Numbered from the stretch's first letter, positions 1-8,360 are shown. The stretch: 64,000 nucleotides of DNA from an uncultured Clostridia bacterium (GCA_944342025.1 CALVMD010000002.1:1-64000); one strand, 5' to 3'. Numbers and translations: made by a program. The notes: generated by a model from the sequence alone, not told the origin.

Positions 1-32
1 CAACGAAAAAAATTATCGGTTTTTTTGCCCTT

Positions 33-335
33 TCAGTGCCCGCAGTCGTGCGGAAGGCGCAATTTATCCCACGACGAGACGTAAACGTCCCCCGCCTTTT
101 CGAAACCGAACCGAGCGAGATCGGCGCCCCATTCGTCCCGTGCCGCAACGCGCGGGACAAAGTCGTTCATGCATTTATTGACGAGCGTGCGCAGCATCAG
201 CTCTTTCTGCGGGCAGCAAGGGTCGCATACGAGCGCCCCTTCCTCTGACAGCCCGCCGCCGTATTCGCCTTTTCCGTCAGACAAGACGAAATAAAAGCGA
301 AACCCATCTTTTTTTCGCGATAAAACGGATAACAT
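33..335 (-). CDS. small hypothetical protein (about 100 aa)
   Basis: Unrecognised soluble protein. It has no signal peptide or membrane segment. It contains a CDPCC motif near residue 38 and ends in a Cys/His-bearing tail (HDCGH). I chose the ATG at 335 because an extended -10 box (TGCTATAAT) ends only 6 bases upstream, so the TTG at 353 would lie inside the promoter. The transcript would then be essentially leaderless. It is divergent from the PAP2 gene. The reading frame is well kept and uses the same codons as its neighbours, so I think it is real, but no function can be given. Confidence 0.55.
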   Translation of the reverse strand: MLSVLSRKKDGFRFYFVLSDGKGEYGGGLSEEGALVCDPCCPQKELMLRTLVNKCMNDFVPRVAARDEWGADLARFGFEKAGDVYVSSWDKLRLPHDCGH

Positions 336-342
336 GCGCCTA

Positions 343-378
343 TTATAGCACAAAATATTTCCGATTGCAAAAAAACAC
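343..378 (-). promoter_or_regulatory. promoter of the small hypothetical gene, leaderless arrangement
   Basis: On the minus strand TTGCAA is followed after 17 bases by TATAAT, with a TGC extension just before the -10. The ATG follows 6 bases after the -10, about where transcription should begin. Confidence 0.6.
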
Positions 379-398
379 TGTACCGCCGCGCCCTTTTG

Positions 399-407
399 TG
401 GTATAAT
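399..407 (+). promoter_or_regulatory. extended -10 promoter of the PAP2 gene
   Basis: TGGTATAAT at 399-407 with a weak -35 around 379-384. The gene starts at 444 after a GGAAG ribosome-binding site at 429-433. It is back-to-back with the leaderless promoter on the other strand. Confidence 0.5.
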
Positions 408-443
408 TTTTTCTGCTATATCGGATAAGGAAGAGCAAATTGA

Positions 444-1292
444 ATGGACGCGATCATTTTACAGGCGTTTGAGAATATCCGCTGCGGGTTCCTCGACCTT
501 TTTTTCAGCATATTTACCCTGCTCGGAGAAGAATTCGTCATCGCGGGCATCATCGCCGTCATCTACGTATGTTTCAGCAAAGATCTCGGCGAAAGGGCCC
601 TTGTGACCGTGATGTCGGCGAGTTGCATCACGACGGGTGTCAAGAGCGCGGTGCGCCGCCTCCGCCCTTACGCCGCGGGCACGGTGAGCAGGGTGGACAA
701 TCTCCTGACGGCCGACTTGGACCCCGACATGTCTTTCCCGAGCGGTCACGCGACGGCATCGGGCGGTTTTTTCGCGGCACTGTCCATCAAATTCAGAAAG
801 GCGTACGTCATCGCTCCGTCCGCCGTATTCGTTTTGCTGGTCGCCCTGTCGCGGCTTTACCTGGGCGTGCATTACCCTTCCGACGTGCTGGCGGGGCTCG
901 CCGTGGGCATCGGCATGGCGTTTGTCTGGCACATCGTCTATCACGGGTTTTACCATATCCGCCACATCATTTACCTCGTATTCGCGGCGCTCTCTTTCAT
1001 CCTGCTGCTTATCCCCGCGACACAGACCGAATCTATGTACGAGATCTCCGCGATCGCGCTGGCGAGCGCGATCGGACTGATCGTCGAAGACCGGTTCATC
1101 CGTTTCGGAAACACCGACAAATGGTGGAAGCGCGGTATCCGCTTAGGGCTGACGATCGCGGTCGCCGCAATACCGTACCTGCTCCTTTCGCTGCTGCCCG
1201 ATCTTTTGTGGTACAAATTTTTACAGTATTTCGTGACCATCCTCGTCACGATCGTGGGAGTGCCCTTTCTCATCAAGATCTTCCATATCTGA
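444..1292 (+). CDS. PAP2-family membrane phosphatase
   Basis: Integral membrane lipid phosphatase of the PAP2 superfamily. It probably dephosphorylates undecaprenyl pyrophosphate or a phosphatidate-type lipid on the outer face of the membrane. All three signature motifs are present: K67-x6-RP (KSAVRRLRP), PSGH at 99-102, and SRLYLGVHYPSD around 136-147 with the catalytic His at 143. There are about six hydrophobic segments, and the C-terminal half (after residue 160) consists of extra membrane helices beyond the core. Its 282 aa are longer than a minimal PAP2. The gene is monocistronic: it has its own promoter and a Rho-independent terminator right after the stop. Substrate cannot be read from the sequence. 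Confidence 0.88.
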   Translation: MDAIILQAFENIRCGFLDLFFSIFTLLGEEFVIAGIIAVIYVCFSKDLGERALVTVMSASCITTGVKSAVRRLRPYAAGTVSRVDNLLTADLDPDMSFPSGHATASGGFFAALSIKFRKAYVIAPSAVFVLLVALSRLYLGVHYPSDVLAGLAVGIGMAFVWHIVYHGFYHIRHIIYLVFAALSFILLLIPATQTESMYEISAIALASAIGLIVEDRFIRFGNTDKWWKRGIRLGLTIAVAAIPYLLLSLLPDLLWYKFLQYFVTILVTIVGVPFLIKIFHI

Positions 1293-1306
1293 GCGCCTTT
1301 GCGCTC

Positions 1307-1332
1307 CGCCCGCCCGGTGCGGGCGTTTTTTT
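1307..1332 (+). terminator. Rho-independent terminator of the PAP2 gene
   Basis: 7-bp GC stem (CGCCCGC/GCGGGCG) with a 5-base loop, followed by seven T. Confidence 0.85.
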
Positions 1333-1362
1333 GCGCTATTTTCGTGCGCGGTGCGAAAAGCG

Positions 1363-1390
1363 TTGACTTTTTCCGCCAAAACAGTAAAAT
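1363..1390 (+). promoter_or_regulatory. glyQS promoter
   Basis: TTGACT at 1363-1368, 16-base spacer, TAAAAT at 1385-1390. The gene starts at 1430 after GAGG at 1417-1420. The leader is about 30 bases, too short for a T-box. Confidence 0.65.
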
Positions 1391-1429
1391 TATATTGTTG
1401 AAAGAGAAATATGACAGAGGTATTTTCTT

Positions 1430-2809
1430 ATGGCTGACAAAAGAGCGGTTACGATGGACAAGATCGTGAACCTTTGCAAAGCGCGCGGCATCATTTTCCC
1501 CGGCAGCGAAATTTACGGCGGCATGGGCAACACCTGGGACTACGGCCCCGTGGGCGTGGAGATCAAAAACAACATCAAGCGCGCCTGGTGGAGGAAGTTC
1601 GTGCAGGAGAGCGACAATTCTTACGGCGTCGACGCGGCGATCCTCATGAATTCGCGCGTGTGGGAGGCGAGCGGGCACACCGCGTCTTTCACCGACCCGA
1701 AAATGGACTGCAAGGAGTGCAAGGCGCGTTTCCGCGCGGATAACCTGATCGAGGCGCATTCCAAGGGCAAAGTCAACCCCGACACGATGACCAACGAAGA
1801 GATGGAGGCGTACATCGCCGAACATAAAGTCGCCTGCCCCAACTGCGGAAAGCACAACTGGACGCCTATCCGTACCTTCAACCTGATGTTCGAGACCTCC
1901 CGCGGCGTAACCGACGAGAGCCAGAACAAGATCTATCTCCGCCCCGAAACGGCGCAGGGCGAATTCGTCAACTTCCTGAACGTGCAGCGCACCACCCGCG
2001 CGAAGGTGCCCTTCGGCATCGCACAGATCGGCAAGGCGTTCCGCAACGAGATCACGCCCGGCAACTTCATCTTCCGCACCATCGAATTCGAGCAGATGGA
2101 ACACCAGTGGTTCTGCAAGGAAGGCACCGACCTCGAATATTACGAAGAATATAAACAGAAGGCGAAGAATTTCCTTCTCGGCCTCGGCTTCAAGGAAGAG
2201 CACCTGCGCTTTAAAGACCACGACAAATTGGCGCACTACGCGAAATCGGCGTGCGATATCCAGTATCTCTTCCCGATGGGCTGGTCGGAACTCAACGGCA
2301 TCCACGACCGCACCGACTACGACCTTTCGCGCCATCAGGAATATTCGGGCAAGAACATGAACTACCTTGACCCGACAACGGGCGAGCACTATATCCCCTA
2401 CGTCGTCGAATACTCCATCGGCGCCGACCGCCTGATGCTGGCGGTGCTGTGCGAGGCGTACGAAGAGGAAGAACTGGAAGGCGGCGACGTGCGCACCGTG
2501 ATGCACTTCCACCCCGCGCTGGCAGCTTATAAAGCGGCCGTCCTGCCCCTGCAAAAGAATCTCGGCGAGAAGGCGCGCGAAGTGTACAAAACGCTCTCCA
2601 AAAAGTTTATGGTCACCTACGACGAAGCGGGCTCGATCGGCAAGCGCTACCGCCGTCAGGACGAGATCGGCACACCCTTCTGCGTCACCATCGACTTCGA
2701 CACGCTGGAAAACAACTCCGTCACCGTCCGCGACCGCGACACGATGGCGCAGATCCGGCTCGATATCGACGAGATCGCGGCATACATCGAAAAATCGCTC
2801 GAACACTGA
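1430..2809 (+). CDS. glyQS: glycyl-tRNA synthetase, single-chain (alpha2) type
   Basis: Charges tRNA-Gly with glycine in the cytosol; class II aminoacyl-tRNA synthetase. At 459 aa it matches the usual Firmicutes/eukaryote-like dimeric enzyme rather than the two-subunit GlyQ/GlyS. Motif 2 (FRNE, 204-207, followed by the EFEQME stretch) and motif 3 (GADR, about 333) are intact. Zinc-ligand-like cysteines occur at 94, 97, 136 and 139. The C-terminal anticodon-binding domain begins near residue 365. The start is fixed by a GAGG box 9 bases upstream. It stands alone between two terminators. Confidence 0.97.
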   Translation: MADKRAVTMDKIVNLCKARGIIFPGSEIYGGMGNTWDYGPVGVEIKNNIKRAWWRKFVQESDNSYGVDAAILMNSRVWEASGHTASFTDPKMDCKECKARFRADNLIEAHSKGKVNPDTMTNEEMEAYIAEHKVACPNCGKHNWTPIRTFNLMFETSRGVTDESQNKIYLRPETAQGEFVNFLNVQRTTRAKVPFGIAQIGKAFRNEITPGNFIFRTIEFEQMEHQWFCKEGTDLEYYEEYKQKAKNFLLGLGFKEEHLRFKDHDKLAHYAKSACDIQYLFPMGWSELNGIHDRTDYDLSRHQEYSGKNMNYLDPTTGEHYIPYVVEYSIGADRLMLAVLCEAYEEEELEGGDVRTVMHFHPALAAYKAAVLPLQKNLGEKAREVYKTLSKKFMVTYDEAGSIGKRYRRQDEIGTPFCVTIDFDTLENNSVTVRDRDTMAQIRLDIDEIAAYIEKSLEH

Positions 2810-2818
2810 AAAAATACC

Positions 2819-2898
2819 GCCGCGCGGCGAAGGGTATTGCCGCGCGGCAACCGCAAAGGCGGCTTTCCCGATCATCGGGAAAGCCGCCTTCTTTTTTT
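2819..2898 (+). terminator. glyQS terminator, convergent with nfnB, plus a palindrome
   Basis: A perfect long inverted repeat (arms 2856-2872 and 2874-2890, with about 15 bp able to pair) is followed by CTTTTTTT. Just upstream lies a second 10-bp perfect inverted repeat (2819-2828/2839-2848). The main hairpin could also stop transcripts arriving from the minus strand. Confidence 0.9.
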
Positions 2899-2919
2899 AT
2901 ATCCGTTTTATTTACGCTC

Positions 2920-4314
2920 TTATACCGATTTTGCACGGATCTCGGCGTCGATCGCCTCGGCGGCGGATTTGCCCGCGCCCATCGCCAGAATAACGGTCGC
3001 CGCGCCCGTCACGGCATCGCCGCCCGCATAGACATGCGCAGCCGACGTTTTGCCGTGTTCGTCCGCGATGATGCCGCCCCATTTCTGCGTTTCAAGCCCC
3101 TTCGTCGTATTCTTGATCAGGGGGTTCGGAGACGTGCCCAGTGCCATGATCACCGCGTCGCAGTCGATTCTGAACTCGCTCCCTTCCTTTACGACGGGGC
3201 GGCGCCTTCCGGATGCGTCCGGCTCGCCCAGCTCCATCTCCACGCACGTCATGCCCGCGACCATGCCGTTTTCCCCTTCCAGGATCTCGGTCGGGTTGGT
3301 GAGGAATTTAAAGACGATCCCCTCCTCTTCGGCATGCTCCACTTCCTCCGCACGGGCGGGAAGTTCCGCGCGCGAACGGCGGTAGACGATGTACACTTCC
3401 TCCGCGCCGAGGCGCTTTGCACAGCGCGCCGCATCCATCGCGACGTTGCCGCCGCCGACGACGGCGACCCGCTTTGCGTGCAGCACGGGGGTGCGCGAAT
3501 CCTCTTTATACGCTTTCATCAGGTTGACGCGGGTGAGGAATTCGTTGGCGGAATAGACGCTTTTCAGATTTTCGCCCGGGATGTTCATGAAACGGGGAAG
3601 CCCCGCGCCGCTGCCGATAAACACCGCCTCGAACCCGTATTCTCCGATCAGCTCGTCGACGGACAGAACGCGTCCGATGACCATGTTCGTCTCGATCTTC
3701 ACGCCGAGCGCCTTTAAGTTGTCCACTTCTTTCTGTACGATCGCCTTGGGGAGGCGGAATTCGGGAATGCCGTACACGAGAACGCCGCCCGCAACGTGCA
3801 GAGCCTCAAATACGGTCACATCGTAGCCGCGCTTGGCAAGATCGCCCGCGCAGGTCAGCCCCGCGGGACCGCTGCCGACGACGGCGACTTTATGCCCGTT
3901 CGGCTCCGCCTTGACAGGAAGATCGCAGCTGTTCGCGTTGTGCCAATCGGCGACGAACCGCTCGAGCCTGCCGATGGCGACAGGTTCCCCCTTGATCCCG
4001 CGCACGCATTTCTGCTCGCACTGACTTTCCTGCGGGCAGACCCTGCCGCAGACGGCGGGGAGGGAACTCGTCTCCTGAATGATCCGGTACGCCGCCTCGA
4101 ACTCGCCCTCGGCGACCTTTGCGATGAACTCGGGGATACGGACGCGCACGGGACAACCGCCCATGCACGGCTTGTTTTTGCAGTTCAGACAGCGCTTTGC
4201 CTCGTCTATGGCCGTTTCTGCAGTGTACCCGAACGTCACTTCGTAAAAATTTTTATTCCTTACATCCGGTTCCTGTGCGGGCATCGGATTTTTTTTCAAA
4301 GACATATTCGGCAT
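2920..4314 (-). CDS. nfnB: NADPH-binding flavoprotein subunit, NfnB / GltA-like
   Basis: Large subunit of a ferredoxin-dependent NADH:NADP+ transhydrogenase or of a GltA-type (small glutamate synthase subunit) oxidoreductase. The N-terminal domain carries two [4Fe-4S] cysteine sets: CxxCxxxxCxxxC near residues 42-54 and a second around 89-105. Two Rossmann folds follow, one for FAD (VVGSGPAGLTCAG near 148) and one for NADPH (VVGGGNVAMDAA near 285). The ATG at 4314 lies 8 bases from AAGGAG, whereas the ATG at 4320 is only 2 bases away. It follows nfnA by 58 bases. The pairing with an NfnA-like FAD/[2Fe-2S] protein supports Nfn over a glutamate synthase subunit. Confidence 0.85.
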   Translation of the reverse strand: MPNMSLKKNPMPAQEPDVRNKNFYEVTFGYTAETAIDEAKRCLNCKNKPCMGGCPVRVRIPEFIAKVAEGEFEAAYRIIQETSSLPAVCGRVCPQESQCEQKCVRGIKGEPVAIGRLERFVADWHNANSCDLPVKAEPNGHKVAVVGSGPAGLTCAGDLAKRGYDVTVFEALHVAGGVLVYGIPEFRLPKAIVQKEVDNLKALGVKIETNMVIGRVLSVDELIGEYGFEAVFIGSGAGLPRFMNIPGENLKSVYSANEFLTRVNLMKAYKEDSRTPVLHAKRVAVVGGGNVAMDAARCAKRLGAEEVYIVYRRSRAELPARAEEVEHAEEEGIVFKFLTNPTEILEGENGMVAGMTCVEMELGEPDASGRRRPVVKEGSEFRIDCDAVIMALGTSPNPLIKNTTKGLETQKWGGIIADEHGKTSAAHVYAGGDAVTGAATVILAMGAGKSAAEAIDAEIRAKSV

Positions 4315-4372
4315 TATCATAACTCCTTTTTCCTGCGATCCGCTCTCCTTATCCGCAACAGACCACCACCGA

Positions 4373-5224
4373 TCAGTTTTTCAACCCGTCCGCTTTTTTG
4401 AAGAGGTTGCACGCCTTTTCGCGCTCTTTCGCCTCGAACTCTCTGTATGTAGACGCACGCTTTAAAATCTCGTCGTAATCCACTTCATGCCCGTCAAAGT
4501 CGGGCCCGTCCACGCAGGCAAATTTCGTTTTCCCCGCGACGGTCAGGCGGCAGCAGCCGCACATGCCCGTTCCGTCGATCATGATCGGGTTCATGCTGAC
4601 GACCGTCTTGATCCCGTACTGTTTGGTAAGAAGCGAGACGAATTTCATCATGACGACGGGGCCGATGGCGATCACCTCGTCGTAGCGGTTACCTGCCTCG
4701 ATGAGCGCTTTGAGCGCGTCGGTGACAAGCCCCTTTTCCCCGTAACTCCCGTCGTCGGTCATCATCTTGAAGACGTCGGACGCCGCCTTAAACTCCTCTT
4801 CGAGGATGACGAGATCTTTATTGCGGAACCCGACCACCGCATGCACCTCCGCGCCGAGGGCGTGCAGTTTTTTTGCGACGGGATAGGCGATGGCGCAGCC
4901 CACGCCGCCCCCTACTACGGCAACCTTTTTCAGACCGTCCGTATGCGACGGCTCGCCCAAAGGCCCGACAAAATCCTGAATGTATTCGCCTTCCTGCAAA
5001 TGATTGAGGCGCTCGGTCGTGCCGCCCACGATCTGAAAAATGATGGTGACGGTCCCCTTCTCCCTGTCATAATCGGCGACGGTGAGCGGAATGCGCTCGC
5101 CCTCTTCGTCCACCCGCAGAATGATGAACTGCCCCGGCTCCGCCTTGCGGGCGATAAAGGGCGCGTCCACCTCCATCAGCGTGACGGTGGGATTCAGCTC
5201 TCTCTTTCTGACGATCTTATACAT
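4373..5224 (-). CDS. nfnA: FAD/[2Fe-2S] electron-transfer subunit, NfnA-like
   Basis: Small subunit partner of the downstream NfnB-like protein, in the ferredoxin-NADP reductase / PyrK-like family. The N-terminal beta barrel binds FAD (motif RIPLTVADYD near residue 64). The NAD-binding Rossmann domain starts at VAVVGGGVGCA, about residue 101. The C-terminal [2Fe-2S] site has CGCC (about 220-223) plus a later Cys before DGPDFDGHEVD. In characterised NfnAB this subunit handles NADH while NfnB handles NADPH and ferredoxin, balancing redox in fermenting anaerobes. At 283 aa it is normal for the family. GAGG and GGAAAG lie just upstream of the ATG. Confidence 0.85.
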   Translation of the reverse strand: MYKIVRKRELNPTVTLMEVDAPFIARKAEPGQFIILRVDEEGERIPLTVADYDREKGTVTIIFQIVGGTTERLNHLQEGEYIQDFVGPLGEPSHTDGLKKVAVVGGGVGCAIAYPVAKKLHALGAEVHAVVGFRNKDLVILEEEFKAASDVFKMMTDDGSYGEKGLVTDALKALIEAGNRYDEVIAIGPVVMMKFVSLLTKQYGIKTVVSMNPIMIDGTGMCGCCRLTVAGKTKFACVDGPDFDGHEVDYDEILKRASTYREFEAKEREKACNLFKKADGLKN

Positions 5225-5380
5225 ATCTTTCCAACCTCATATGATCGCTGCGCCGATACGGTACGCAGCGCACTTTATTATAACGGACGCCCCGCATTTA
5301 TACAAGCATTTTATCCGCCGTTTGAAAAAATTACGGTATTAGAATTTATTATGGCGCCTGCGCACATGCGCACGCGAACA

Positions 5381-5411
5381 AAGAAAGGCCGCCCGCGGCT
5401 GTGCCGCGGGC
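5381..5411 (-). terminator. probable terminator after the aldolase-like gene
   Basis: Perfect 9-bp arms (GCCCGCGGC/GCCGCGGGC at 5391-5399/5403-5411), followed on the minus strand by GGCCTTTCTTTG. The T-tract is imperfect. Confidence 0.5.
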
Positions 5412-5433
5412 AAACGATGCGGCACGGGGCCGC

Positions 5434-6414
5434 TCAGTCTTTTTCCAGCAAGGCGCGGTGAAACGCCTCGTAATCGGTATTGCCCTCGCGCACACAGGCG
5501 ATCGCGGAGGACGGGTGCATGTTCAGCCTGCCCGTGAGAAGGTACGGAACGTCGTACCCCCAGACGACGCCCTGCTCGCGCAGCGGGAGCATGTAATCGG
5601 TGATAAAGCGCAGGACAGGCGGCAGATGATACTTCGGATTTTTCAAAAATCCGAGCAAAAGCTCCGTCGAGCAATTGCCCGCGCCGCGTCCCATGCCGTT
5701 CACGGTGCAGTCGAGCAGGCTCGCGCCCCAGCTGGCCGCCTCGATGGTGTTGCCGAACGCCAACTGCTGATTGTTGTGCGCATGCACGCCGATGCTCTTT
5801 TTATATTTTTCGCCCGCTTCGAGATATTTGAGCGTGAGCCTTGCGACCTGCTCGGGATAGAGCGAGCCGTAACTGTCTACCAGATAAATGCAGTCCGCAG
5901 GGCTTTGCCCCAGCATTTCGAGGGCAGCGTCGATCTCTTCGTCCCGCGCTTTAGAAACGGCCATCACGTTGACCGCCGTCTCGTACCCCTTTTTCGAGCA
6001 ATATTCGAGCATTTCGATGGCTGCGGGGATCTCGGTGATATAACAGGCGATGCGCACCATGTCGATGACGCTGTTCTTCTTTTCGCCGATGTCCCTGCGA
6101 AAATCCGTCCTGCCGACATCCGCCATGACGGACAGTTTCATGTCCGATTTGTTTTCCCCGACGATCGCGCGCACGTCCTCTTCGTCGCAGAATTTATATT
6201 TCCCGAATTTTGACGGGTCGAACATGGCTTTGGACGCCTTGTAACCCATCTCCATATAATCGACGCCCGCGGCGACGTTCATCCGATAGAGCGCCCCCGC
6301 AAACTCGTCGGTAAATCCGAAATTGTTGCACAGCCCTCCGTCGCGGAGCGTCGCGTCCAACACCTTGATATCGGGACGGAAGGATAATAACGAACCTTTG
6401 CGTTTGACTTCCAT
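5434..6414 (-). CDS. HMG-CoA-lyase-like aldolase (DRE-TIM barrel)
   Basis: Metal-dependent TIM-barrel carbon-carbon lyase or synthase of the HMGL/4-hydroxy-2-oxovalerate aldolase family, 326 aa. The DATLRDGG signature sits near residue 20. HAHNNQ (metal-binding His pair) is near 213, and the NGMGRGAGN glycine-rich loop is near 242. There is no acyl-CoA regulatory domain like that of LeuA. The closest described role would be cleavage of a 4-hydroxy-2-oxoacid, but the expected partner dehydrogenase (DmpF/MhpF type) is not adjacent, so the substrate is open. AAGGAG lies 6 bases before the ATG. Upstream lies the long palindromic region; it is separated from nfnA by a likely terminator. Confidence 0.72.
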   Translation of the reverse strand: MEVKRKGSLLSFRPDIKVLDATLRDGGLCNNFGFTDEFAGALYRMNVAAGVDYMEMGYKASKAMFDPSKFGKYKFCDEEDVRAIVGENKSDMKLSVMADVGRTDFRRDIGEKKNSVIDMVRIACYITEIPAAIEMLEYCSKKGYETAVNVMAVSKARDEEIDAALEMLGQSPADCIYLVDSYGSLYPEQVARLTLKYLEAGEKYKKSIGVHAHNNQQLAFGNTIEAASWGASLLDCTVNGMGRGAGNCSTELLLGFLKNPKYHLPPVLRFITDYMLPLREQGVVWGYDVPYLLTGRLNMHPSSAIACVREGNTDYEAFHRALLEKD

Positions 6415-6432
6415 AAAAACTCCTTATAAAAA

Positions 6433-6634
6433 CTCGCGTAAATCTCGGCGTGCTGACGCCTGCGATTTACTGCGAGCCGAGGGGAAACCCGAACAGCTTT
6501 CCCCTCTGTCCGCGTCACAACAAGGCGACGGAGGGCAGGCGGCGCGCAAAACTTGCCGCCAAGCCCTCATACACTTGTTGCTCCTCTTCCCCAAAAATCT
6601 CACATCGCTACGCGCGTTGCGATTTTCGGGGACC
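6433..6634. other. array of four strong hairpins, possible structured RNA or dispersed repeat
   Basis: Gene-free stretch with successive inverted repeats. H1 is 6433-6476, with stem segments CTCGC, TAAATC and GGCGT paired to their complements. H2 is 6479-6506 (GAGGGGAAA/TTTCCCCTC). H3 spans about 6519-6580, with nested arms CAACAAG, GAGGGC and GGCGGC. H4 is about 6590-6634 (arms CCCCAAAAATC and GATTTTCGGGG). On the minus strand it would form most of the leader of the aldolase-like gene. Short frames crossing it look non-coding. It could be a structured RNA, a repeat family, or both; I do not recognise it. Confidence 0.5.
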
Positions 6635-6639
6635 CCGTT

Positions 6640-6872
6640 TATTTAAGGGCACGCTTATCATAAAATCGCGGACATTCACCCTTTCCGTAAGGCAATAGAT
6701 TACCAAATTGAGTGAAAAAGCGTGGTTTTTGCTTTTTCGCAATATCATTTCAACAATCGCTTGCGTTTCCGAAAATCGCACTTTTCGGAAAAAGCCCCCG
6801 ATTTGCCGCGATGAGCGGCTTGCCGAAAAAGAGTGAATGCGAAAATTGCTATAATAGATAAGCCCTTAAATA
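6640..6872. mobile_element. MITE-like element, 233 bp, imperfect terminal inverted repeats
   Basis: The ends carry a perfect 11-bp inverted repeat, TATTTAAGGGC (6640-6650) and GCCCTTAAATA (6862-6872). The similarity extends imperfectly for about 45-50 bases inward (TTATC.. and CATTCACYCTTT blocks match on both sides). Both ends begin with TA, which would fit TA target duplication of the IS630/mariner type. Inside is a 9-bp-stem hairpin (6767-6790) and no coding frame. The interior is more AT-rich than the flanking genes. No transposase is present, so it would be non-autonomous. Confidence 0.5.
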
Positions 6873-6884
6873 TTTTCGCAGAGA

Positions 6885-6917
6885 GAAAAACATTGCAGAG
6901 CCGACCTTCATGTCGGC
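6885..6917 (-). terminator. likely terminator of the his operon
   Basis: GCCGAC/GTCGGC hairpin at 6900-6917. On the minus strand it is followed by TCTGCAATGTTTTTC. It lies 78 bases past the hisIE stop. Confidence 0.45.
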
Positions 6918-6994
6918 GAACAATGGTTGTCTCTCAGATCACGGCGTTTCGCAGTGCCTTTGCGCGAGAAACGCGTGAACCCTTTCGCGAGTTT

Positions 6995-7594
6995 TCAATG
7001 CCTGTTTTTCAGTTCCGTGCAGACGTCGGAAAGTTTGACCCCCGCGTCCGCAAGCAAAACGAGCGTATGATAAAAAAGGTCGGCGCATTCGCCCACGATC
7101 TCCTCTTTGTTCCCGTTTTTGGCGGCGATCACAAGCTCCACCGCCTCTTCCCCCGTCTTTTTGGCGATCTTGTCCACGCCCTTGCCGAACAGGTATGCCG
7201 TATAACTGCCTTCTTCGGGATTTTGCTTTCTGTCCTCGACGATGCGCTGCAGCTGCCCCAGCATCTCCGCGCCCGCGCCGCAATCCTTTACGGGCGTATA
7301 AAAACAGGTATAATTGCCCGTATGGCACGCCGCGCCCGTCTGTTCGACCTTCAAAAGGACGCAGTCTCTGTCGCAATCGAGGTATACGCCGCGCACCTTT
7401 TGCAGATGCCCGCTTTCCTCGCCTTTCTTCCACAGTTTTTGGCGCGAACGGCTCCAATAGTGCGCGTAGCCCGTTTCCAGCGTCTTCCGGTACGCCTCTT
7501 CGTTCATGTATGCCTGCATGAGCACTTCGCCGCTCTCGAAGTCCTGCGCGATCGCACAGACCAGACCGTGCGCGTTGAATTTCAGCTCTTCCAT
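6995..7594 (-). CDS. hisIE: bifunctional phosphoribosyl-AMP cyclohydrolase / phosphoribosyl-ATP pyrophosphatase
   Basis: Second and third steps of histidine synthesis: removal of pyrophosphate from PR-ATP and opening of the adenine ring of PR-AMP. The N-terminal HisI domain (residues 1-105) has the [16 protein letters not shown] motif and a DCDRD metal site, plus the zinc-binding Cys of CHTGNYTCF. The C-terminal HisE domain (about 112-199) has the EEAVELVIA acidic helix. The 199 aa match the usual fused form. It is the last gene of the operon, starting 4 bases after hisF, with AAGGAG upstream. Confidence 0.95.
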   Translation of the reverse strand: MEELKFNAHGLVCAIAQDFESGEVLMQAYMNEEAYRKTLETGYAHYWSRSRQKLWKKGEESGHLQKVRGVYLDCDRDCVLLKVEQTGAACHTGNYTCFYTPVKDCGAGAEMLGQLQRIVEDRKQNPEEGSYTAYLFGKGVDKIAKKTGEEAVELVIAAKNGNKEEIVGECADLFYHTLVLLADAGVKLSDVCTELKNRH

Positions 7595-7598
7595 ATGA

Positions 7599-8360
7599 TT
7601 AAACTCTCCTTACGGGAATGCCGCGCGCCGCGAGGTATTCCTTCAAGTCTTTCATTTCGATCTCCCCGAAATGGAACAGCGACGCCGCGAGCGCCGCGTC
7701 CGCCTTTCCCTCCGTCAGAACGTCGGCAAAATCCTGCATCTTTCCCGCCCCGCCCGAGGCGATGACGGGCACGTTGACCGCCTCGGCCGCGCGCCGCGTA
7801 AGTTCGAGATCGTAGCCCGATTTCGTGCCGTCTCTGTCCATGCTGGTCAGAAGCACCTCGCCCGCGCCGAGAGAGACCGCCCTTTCGATCCATTCGACGG
7901 CGTCCAGCCCCGTATTCACCCTGCCGCCGTTGAGGTATACGTCCCAGGAGCCCCTGCCGTTTTTCTTCGCGTCCACCGCAAGAACGACGCACTGTGCGCC
8001 GAATTTTGCCGACGCCTCCGCGATGAGGTCGGGATTTTTGATCGCGGCCGAATTGACGGCGATCTTATCCGCGCCCGCCGACAGAAGGAGCCTGAAATCT
8101 TCCGCCGTGCGGATGCCGCCCCCGACCGTCAGCGGGATAAAGACCTGTTCGCTGGCGCGGTGCAGGATATCGACGGCCGTCTTTCTGCCGTCGCTCGACG
8201 CAGTGATATCCAGAAAGACAATCTCGTCCGCCCCGATCTTGTCGTACGCCTTGGCGATCTCGACGGGATCGCCCGCGTCCACGAGGTTGACGAAATTTAC
8301 GCCCTTTACCACCCTGCCCTTGTCGATGTCAAGGCAGGGAATAATCCGTTTCGAAAGCAT
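7599..8360 (-). CDS. hisF: imidazole glycerol phosphate synthase, cyclase subunit
   Basis: Uses ammonia delivered by HisH to turn PRFAR into imidazole glycerol phosphate and AICAR. It is a TIM barrel with two half-barrel repeats. The catalytic Asp of [14 protein letters not shown] near residue 11 and that of [15 protein letters not shown] near 176 are both present. The ATG at 8360 is preceded by AAGGAGG at optimal spacing; the in-frame extension further upstream has none. 253 aa is standard. It partners with hisH two genes upstream. Confidence 0.96.
   Translation of the reverse strand: MLSKRIIPCLDIDKGRVVKGVNFVNLVDAGDPVEIAKAYDKIGADEIVFLDITASSDGRKTAVDILHRASEQVFIPLTVGGGIRTAEDFRLLLSAGADKIAVNSAAIKNPDLIAEASAKFGAQCVVLAVDAKKNGRGSWDVYLNGGRVNTGLDAVEWIERAVSLGAGEVLLTSMDRDGTKSGYDLELTRRAAEAVNVPVIASGGAGKMQDFADVLTEGKADAALAASLFHFGEIEMKDLKEYLAARGIPVRRV

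Noticed and set aside
1293-1430. T-box riboswitch upstream of glyQS
   Set aside because: The leader after the promoter is only about 30 bases; no specifier or antiterminator is possible.
971-2875. 634-codon open frame on the minus strand
   Set aside because: It lies antisense to glyQS (a certain gene) in GC-rich sequence; composition (Val, Arg, Asp, His rich) is typical of a shadow frame and there is no start signal.
6323-6698. Two overlapping plus-strand short frames over the hairpin array
   Set aside because: They run through palindromes, lack a ribosome-binding site and read as low-complexity basic/Ser-Pro peptide; the DNA structure explains the region better.
6847-6855. TGCTATAAT on the plus strand as a promoter
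   Set aside because: No matching -35 and no gene downstream on that strand; it falls within the inverted-repeat end of the MITE-like element.
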